Below are positions 8,215 through 12,276 of a stretch of 12,276 bases of DNA, piece after piece. Under the pieces are notes generated by a model that did not search any database, was not told the origin of the DNA, and saw only the letters and a program-made list of their open reading frames with translations. Origin of the DNA: Gonium pectorale (lineage: Eukaryota > Chlorophyta > Chlorophyceae > Chlamydomonadales > Volvocaceae). How positions within the stretch are numbered: the first letter of the stretch is position 1; each line of letters opens with the position of its first letter. Location: contig LSYV01000385.1 of assembly GCA_001584585.1 (NCBI GenBank), positions 9,500 to 21,775 on the forward strand, in the 5' to 3' direction. The translations under genes and the position numbers were made by a program.

Positions 8215-8652
8215 AAAAATGTATACGCTCAGAGCTGCACCTGGGCTACTAGCATGCAGAGCACAAAAGTATGTGTAATCGCAACAGGAGGTATTGCGTA
8301 CAGTCTGTCTGACCACGAGTAGACAAAGTCAATGCATGCAGTCGCGACAAGGGATACAAGGGAGCGCAGTACTGGACTGAACAGGGCTGGGGTCTCAAAG
8401 GCCACATTCGATGCGACGGGTCACAGGAACCAATTGCCACGTGGACAGGCCTCACGTTTCCTGGCCCGCCACCAGGTGCGTTCCTGTCACTAAAGCAGTC
8501 ATGCCGCAGAGGGGACATGCATGCCAAGCCAAGACAGCAGCTCACCTAGGAGCGGGTGACGTCGGGGGCCGGTTGGTGTCGGCCAGGTGCGTTGGCATGA
8601 CGCGCAACATCGGCACAGTAGATGGGGCCGAGGTTGTTCGATGCCTTCGGCA

Positions 8653-8712
8653 CCTTGGGGGGCACCCGTTGTGGGCGCGGCTCCCCAAGGCGATTGGGGG
8701 AGGCGGGGAGCC
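8653..8712. repeat. Overlapping inverted repeats (competing hairpins)
   Basis: CCTTGGGG (8653-8660) pairs with CCCCAAGG (8683-8690). GGCTCCCC (8679-8686) pairs with GGGGAGCC (8705-8712). The two helices share bases 8683-8686 and cannot form together. The surrounding sequence is very rich in G and C runs, so chance pairing is easier than usual. Confidence 0.5.
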
Positions 8713-8966
8713 CCCCAGGAGCGGCACCCGGGGGGGATGTCCCTGCCCCGGTCAACCTTGTGGGGCCCAGGAGCATGGCCGGGTGAAGCCCCTCAGAGGC
8801 CTGCGGGTGCCAATGAGCAGCAAACGCATTTTGTGAATGACGAGGCTCCAGCAGGGGTGAAGCAGAAGGGGCGGTGCAGAAGGGGCGCACGGTAGGAAGG
8901 GCCGGTCAGAGGCACTTTGCACATGAGCAGCAAGCATGGCCCTGACTCGGCATCCGTGCCAGTATC

Positions 8967-11446
8967 TCACCGTTGCCCCTCGTTCGCTGAAGCGTGTGGT
9001 GGAGGAGAGGGTGGAGGAGGTGGAGGGGGGGGAGGCGGAGGAGGCAGACGAGGCTGGGTGGGATACACAAGTGTAGGTGGTGGTGGCAGGGTTTGAGCTT
9101 GTGACTTGTGGTAGCCAGTGGTAGGAGGGCCTGCGGTAGAACCATCAACGGTCGTGCTGGAAGAGGCGGTGGTAGTTCTGGCGCTGATGGTGGCGAGGTA
9201 AGTGAAAGAGGAGCTGAAGGCAGTGGTCGTGGCAGAGGCTATGTTATCAGCATTGGTTGTGTCGGCGGTGGCATTGGCTGTGGCTGCGAAGGCAATTGGG
9301 GCGGTGGTGGTGGGAGCGGCGGTGGACAGGGAGGCAGGAGAAGCAGTGGTGGCAGCTGACGCAGCAGGGCTCAAGAGGGCCTCATGCGTGATGGTGGCGA
9401 TGGTGGAGGTGGTAGGGGCGAAGGTGGCGACGGCTGGTATGGCATGGTCGAACCTCGATGGAAAGAGTGACAGCCTGAGCTGGCGGTTGCAGCCACAGAA
9501 AACAACGGCGCGGCCACATAAAGCCGTCTTGAACATCACCTGGCAAACAAAGCTTTGGTCAAGGACACCCAACAACCAGCAAAGAGCTCGCACCGGAGGT
9601 ACGTACCAGTGGCTGCGTAGTTGGGATATTGACAGCATGAGTCCCAGGGCCGGGACAGGGCGACGTACACAGGGAGATGACTGACGGGCAGTAGTTGATG
9701 GAAAACGGCCCACAAAACCGCCGGTCAGGCATGTATGGAAGACGAAGCGGCAGGCGGCGATGTAGCAGCTTGCAGATCGGTACTGCACACATCATCTGGG
9801 AATGGAGATGAACAGCAGTCAGTAACTGTGCACGGCTAAGAAGAATGTGCATATAACGACGGTGCTGGCTTGGGAACAACTCGGTGACCAACCTGGGCAA
9901 CTGGCAAGAAGCGCATCGGGCGCCCAGGATATAGCCATGCCTGAGCCATATTGCCGCGATCATGATGCTGCGCCTGCACGCAAGCACACAGCAGCTGCTG
10001 TCACAGCCTATGCAAGGCTGGGTAATTGCACCAAGGGCTTACCCGTTGTGTGGCAGGAACAGTTGCAGACACAGCCTTCGTATGCTGCCGAAGCCTCTGC
10101 CAGCTGGGCCTCTGCACACATGCATGCAAATGCCGTGAGTATGGACATGCATGTGCATTAGTACACATGCGTACATACCGGGTTCAATGCCCCAAGCACG
10201 CGAGGTTGTGCGGCAAGCTCCCTAAACGCTGAGCTCTGAAGGAAGTCGTGATTGGCACGTTCACGGGCGGCACATTGCTGGCGCACATACTCTTGACGGC
10301 TCAGTTTGCTGTGTTGGAGCTCCAGGTACTTCCGCTGTCGGCGCACACCAGGCGAAGAACGCCCCCACTTTGCCTGCAAGCCAGAATACACAAGCACAGT
10401 CCTGACCACATTGCGTGTGCCCTGGGCGTGGCGGGGGGGCCACGGGGGGCCGCAGGAACACCGTTCAAAGGCACGGCCGCCACTTGCAACGCTGCCAATC
10501 CTGGCCATCGCCTACACCTGCACATTCACTGACCATCCCCCCGCAGCTACCGACCCCGCACAAGGCAGCAGAGTAATACACATCAGCCTCACCTGCGGAC
10601 TGACAACAGACGCGTACTTGAAGGCGGTTTGCCGCTTGAAGGTAGATTGAAGTCCCTGCCGATGAAGGCCACCCTGGTCAACGGTGTTGACACGGAGCTC
10701 TGTGCTGCTGGCTTTGAAGGTGTGGCGCTTGGAAACCTTGCAAAACCCGGCAGCATCCTGTAATGAAGCAGGATGAACGTTGAGCGTGGGTGAAGCCCAT
10801 AACCCACCCCCCTACCGTTGCTCCTGATCCACTCTTACCAGGCCAGGGCAGGACGGGTTTGGCAGGCCTGAACCAGGCTCTGCGTGTGCCTGGGAGTGTT
10901 TGCCTTGCTGCAAAGTTGAAGGCACACGAGCATGAGTCCCATTTCGATCCTGCAGTGTGACGGGCTCGGGGAGTGAGCGCATGCGGAGCACGAACCAGCG
11001 TGCCTTTCAACGTACGCCCCCCAACATACCGGGTCCTGGCAGGTTGGTGTAGGCTGGCCGGCGGGGAGTCGGGGACATGGCAGAGCTCGTCCCACACCAC
11101 TTTTGGCTTGTTGTAATTTGGAAGGCAAGTGAGCACAGGAACCAGCAGGCCCAGAAGCAGACTCCGCGGGCAGCGCATCCCGGTCAAACTTGCGCCAAAA
11201 TGCGACTGACTTCAATCGTGCTGCCCATGCCGCAGGCGACAAATAACTAGGGCATGTAAGTCCTTCAACGTTGCCGTCGCCATTGCCACGCAGAGGACGC
11301 TCAGATGTTGTCTCCCCACTCACTACGCCTTCGCTAGTTGCTAGATCGCTGTTGTTGATGTTACACCGAGTATTCACGCCTGCAGTTATGTAGTTGACGA
11401 GCCAAAGCAAGCAGGGAAGCACAGCGTTTGTTATAATGCTTAGCAT
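8967..11446 (-). CDS. Unrecognised eight-exon gene with hydrophobic N-terminus and Thr/Ala/Pro-rich C-terminus
   Basis: Exons: 11446-11030, 10907-10839, 10757-10593, 10373-10179, 10111-10043, 9973-9893, 9795-9607, 9539-8967. Each exon length is a multiple of three, so all seven introns (122, 81, 219, 67, 69, 97, 67 nt) are phase 0 with GT...AG borders; about 585 residues. The ATG at 11444-11446 has A at -3. Residues 1-24 (MLSIITNAVLPCLLWLVNYI) look like a signal peptide or anchor. Exons 3-4 are basic and helical (FCKVSKRHTFKAS, QRKYLELQHSKLSRQEYV, ERANHDFLQSSAFRELAAQ). Exon 7 is Cys-rich (RRFCGPFSINYCPSVISLC). Exon 8 runs from CGRAVVFCGCNRQ into a disordered Thr/Ala/Ser region ending in a 16-residue Pro/Ser run. 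Such tails recall hydroxyproline-rich algal wall proteins, but nothing else supports that. A GTGAGA donor overlaps the end of exon 8, so the gene may continue towards 8546. I do not recognise the family; exon 5 is the least certain. Confidence 0.42.
8996..9052. repeat. GGA/GGT simple-sequence tract encoding the polyproline run
   Basis: The plus strand reads GTGGTGGAGGAGAGG and continues as GGAGG units. On the minus strand it encodes the terminal PPPPPPPPPPPPSPPP-like segment of the eight-exon gene. It may be coding or simply a purine-rich microsatellite at a misjudged gene end. Confidence 0.6.
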
Positions 11447-11530
11447 TGTATAGGCATCGTGACCACCCACTTCTCTAAGCTACTTCAAGTCAGTTGAGGA
11501 GTTCAGCTAGCTTCCCCCCTGAGTAGCCGA

Positions 11531-11590
11531 TTTTTCCCAGACAAGCTAACCGTCAGTTATTTTTTCCCAGACAAGCTAACCGTTAGCGTC
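11531..11590. repeat. Two tandem 30-bp units
   Basis: TTTTTCCCAGACAAGCTAAC occurs at 11531-11550 and again at 11561-11580. The match continues for 26 bases with one difference (CGTCAG versus CGTTAG). The second unit contains GCTAA-CCG-TTAGC, a small inverted repeat, and runs directly into the AGCGTC array. The area is clearly more AT-rich than the rest of the window. Confidence 0.75.
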
Positions 11591-11717
11591 ACACAGCGTC
11601 TACAGCGTCTACATATACACAGCGTCGCATAGCGTCGACATATAAACAGCGTCTACATATACACAGCGTCACATAGCGTCTACATATATACAGCGTCACA
11701 TAGCGTCTACATATGTT
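11585..11717. repeat. AGCGTC array, 27-bp minisatellite
   Basis: Ten copies of AGCGTC start at 11585, 11595, 11604, 11621, 11631, 11648, 11665, 11675, 11692 and 11702, so the steps are 10, 9, 17, 10, 17, 17, 10, 17 and 10 bp. The full unit is 27 bp, containing CAGCGTCACATAGCGTC and then TACATATATA. Units lie at 11620-11646, 11664-11690 and 11691-11717, with a 17-bp half-unit at 11647-11663. The array lies 139-271 bp upstream of the minus-strand ATG at 11446 and includes TATA-like ACATATATAC. It could be a factor-binding array, a subterminal repeat of a transposon, or a neutral minisatellite. Confidence 0.8.
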
Positions 11718-12276
11718 CCTGAAACGTACCAGGTGCCAATCATGGGCATCGACACCGGCGGCGTACGTGTGACATGGTCAAAGAACTGCCAGTGTGTATG
11801 CCCATGCATGATGCGCGGGGGGCTGTGGGAAGGAAACCCCCAAACAAACATTACGCGTGCAGACTGCCAATGCTACAAACCGCGCTAAGCATCGTATTGG
11901 CGCCCTAGGAGCCAGATTCTGTGTTTGGCGGGGGTTCGTTGGCCTTGGCTGGTGCTGTCCCCGCCCGGGGCCGGCCCCCGGTAGGTCACTCCGCCCCTGG
12001 TGTGGGCCGGCCTGTGTTACCGGCTGTGCCCGGTTCGCCCAAGGGCGGAGCGACCGGGCGACTGGGGTGCGACCGCTTACTGCTGAGGACCAACGGCGCC
12101 GTGTGCGCTGTCACTGACCCTGTCCGTGACTGTAATTGCAGCTGAGTGTGCTGTGACGGCCATGGAGTATTGTCGGGGTTCAGAGCGGCCAGCACAAGCG
12201 TGTGTGGACGCAGTGACGCATGGATCGCTGCACATAACTTCACACGGCACGTGGCGCCGTTGGCGGGGGCGGTGCG
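11718..12276. other. Unassigned right end
   Basis: No gene can be supported. Short plus-strand frames at 11857-12145 are Gly/Arg/Pro-rich without splice or motif support. The stretch 11950-12070 is extremely GC-rich, with small palindromes such as CGCCCAAGGGCG. A TGTAA at 12131-12135 followed by TTGCAG could be either a poly(A) signal or an intron end. A gene running off the right edge cannot be excluded. Confidence 0.4.

Larger units (their letters stand above)
7553..8966. other. Interval without a confident gene; possible exons
   Basis: Several short stretches look partly coding. On the minus strand, 7610-7550 sits between a TTTGCAG acceptor and a GTGCGT donor and reads FLSSRTNPRFKPRDGRATKH, but this frame does not join the next RPA exon. 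Around 7690-7950 the minus strand is open (GSFAPGFTSNNATLRRDIAL) but lacks a visible acceptor. The plus strand there reads MSRRRVALLEVKPGAKEPDR into a good GTGAGT donor at 7916. On the minus strand, 8833-8546 reads ASEGLHPAMLL to PAPDVTRS then TAG, directly followed by GTGAGC. It could be a further exon of the gene starting at 11446. None could be joined with certainty. Plus-strand TGTAA occurs at 8274-8278. Confidence 0.3.

Noticed and set aside
8192..8260. Helitron 3' terminus (hairpin followed by CTRR)
   Set aside because: The nearest CTAG is about 30 bp after the hairpin, too far from the 10-12 bp typical spacing, and no matching 5' TC end or Rep gene was seen.
9202..9684. Ala/Val-rich plus-strand frame
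   Set aside because: Complement of the Thr/Ala-coding GCC/ACC repeats of the minus-strand exon 9539-8967; no splice or motif support.
11585..11717. CRISPR array
   Set aside because: Repeat core is only 6 bp with 3-11 bp spacers that are themselves repeated, and the context is eukaryotic.
1..12276. tRNA or rRNA genes
   Set aside because: No cloverleaf with A and B boxes and no rRNA-like conserved segments were recognised on reading either strand.

Overview
The window looks like nuclear DNA of a GC-rich eukaryote, most probably a chlorophyte green alga. The genes are split by short introns (about 61-433 nt). Donors are GTGCGC, GTACGC, GTAAGC or GTATGT types and acceptors are CAG. Several protein ends are proline-, alanine- or threonine-rich. 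TGTAA, the usual polyadenylation signal of volvocine and related green algae, lies at plausible distances after two genes. There are no operons, ribosome-binding sites or other bacterial features. The species assignment is an inference.

Layout. (1) 3-594 (+): the 3' end of a gene whose last exons read as the C-terminal part of an SF1 (PIF1/RecD-type) helicase. (2) 372-2128 (-): a split gene with an N-terminal FLYWCH/WRKY-GCM1-like zinc finger, converging on and overlapping the helicase tail. Its frame breaks at least twice, once at a run of G. (3) 2486-3562 (+): an apparently single-exon gene with divergent ankyrin-type repeats, transcribed away from gene 2. (4) 3563-4894: gene-poor intergenic sequence with convergent poly(A) signals and one 18-bp repeat. 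(5) 4895-about 7552 (-): a replication protein A large-subunit-like protein with OB folds and a zinc ribbon, followed by a long alanine-rich helix, an acidic stretch and a basic C-terminus. It carries one frame break that is either a missing base or a 20-nt intron. (6) 7553-8966: no firm gene, but possible exons and strong hairpins. (7) 8967-11446 (-): an unrecognised eight-exon gene of about 585 residues, all seven introns in phase 0, with a hydrophobic N-terminus and a Thr/Ala/Pro-rich C-terminus. (8) 11531-11717: a 30-bp duplication followed by an array of ten AGCGTC hexamers at regular 9-10/17-bp steps, just upstream of gene 7. (9) 11718-12276: nothing firm.

How the parts may fit together. 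A PIF1-type helicase, an RPA-like ssDNA-binding protein and a transposase-style zinc finger within 7.5 kb is suggestive of a large DNA mobile element or its remains. No terminal repeats, Rep/transposase catalytic domain or target-site duplication could be seen, so this is only a hypothesis. The frame breaks at G or C runs fit uncorrected long-read errors as well as gene decay. All exon joins are read by eye from splice-site and frame consistency, and in DNA this GC-rich long open frames also occur by chance.
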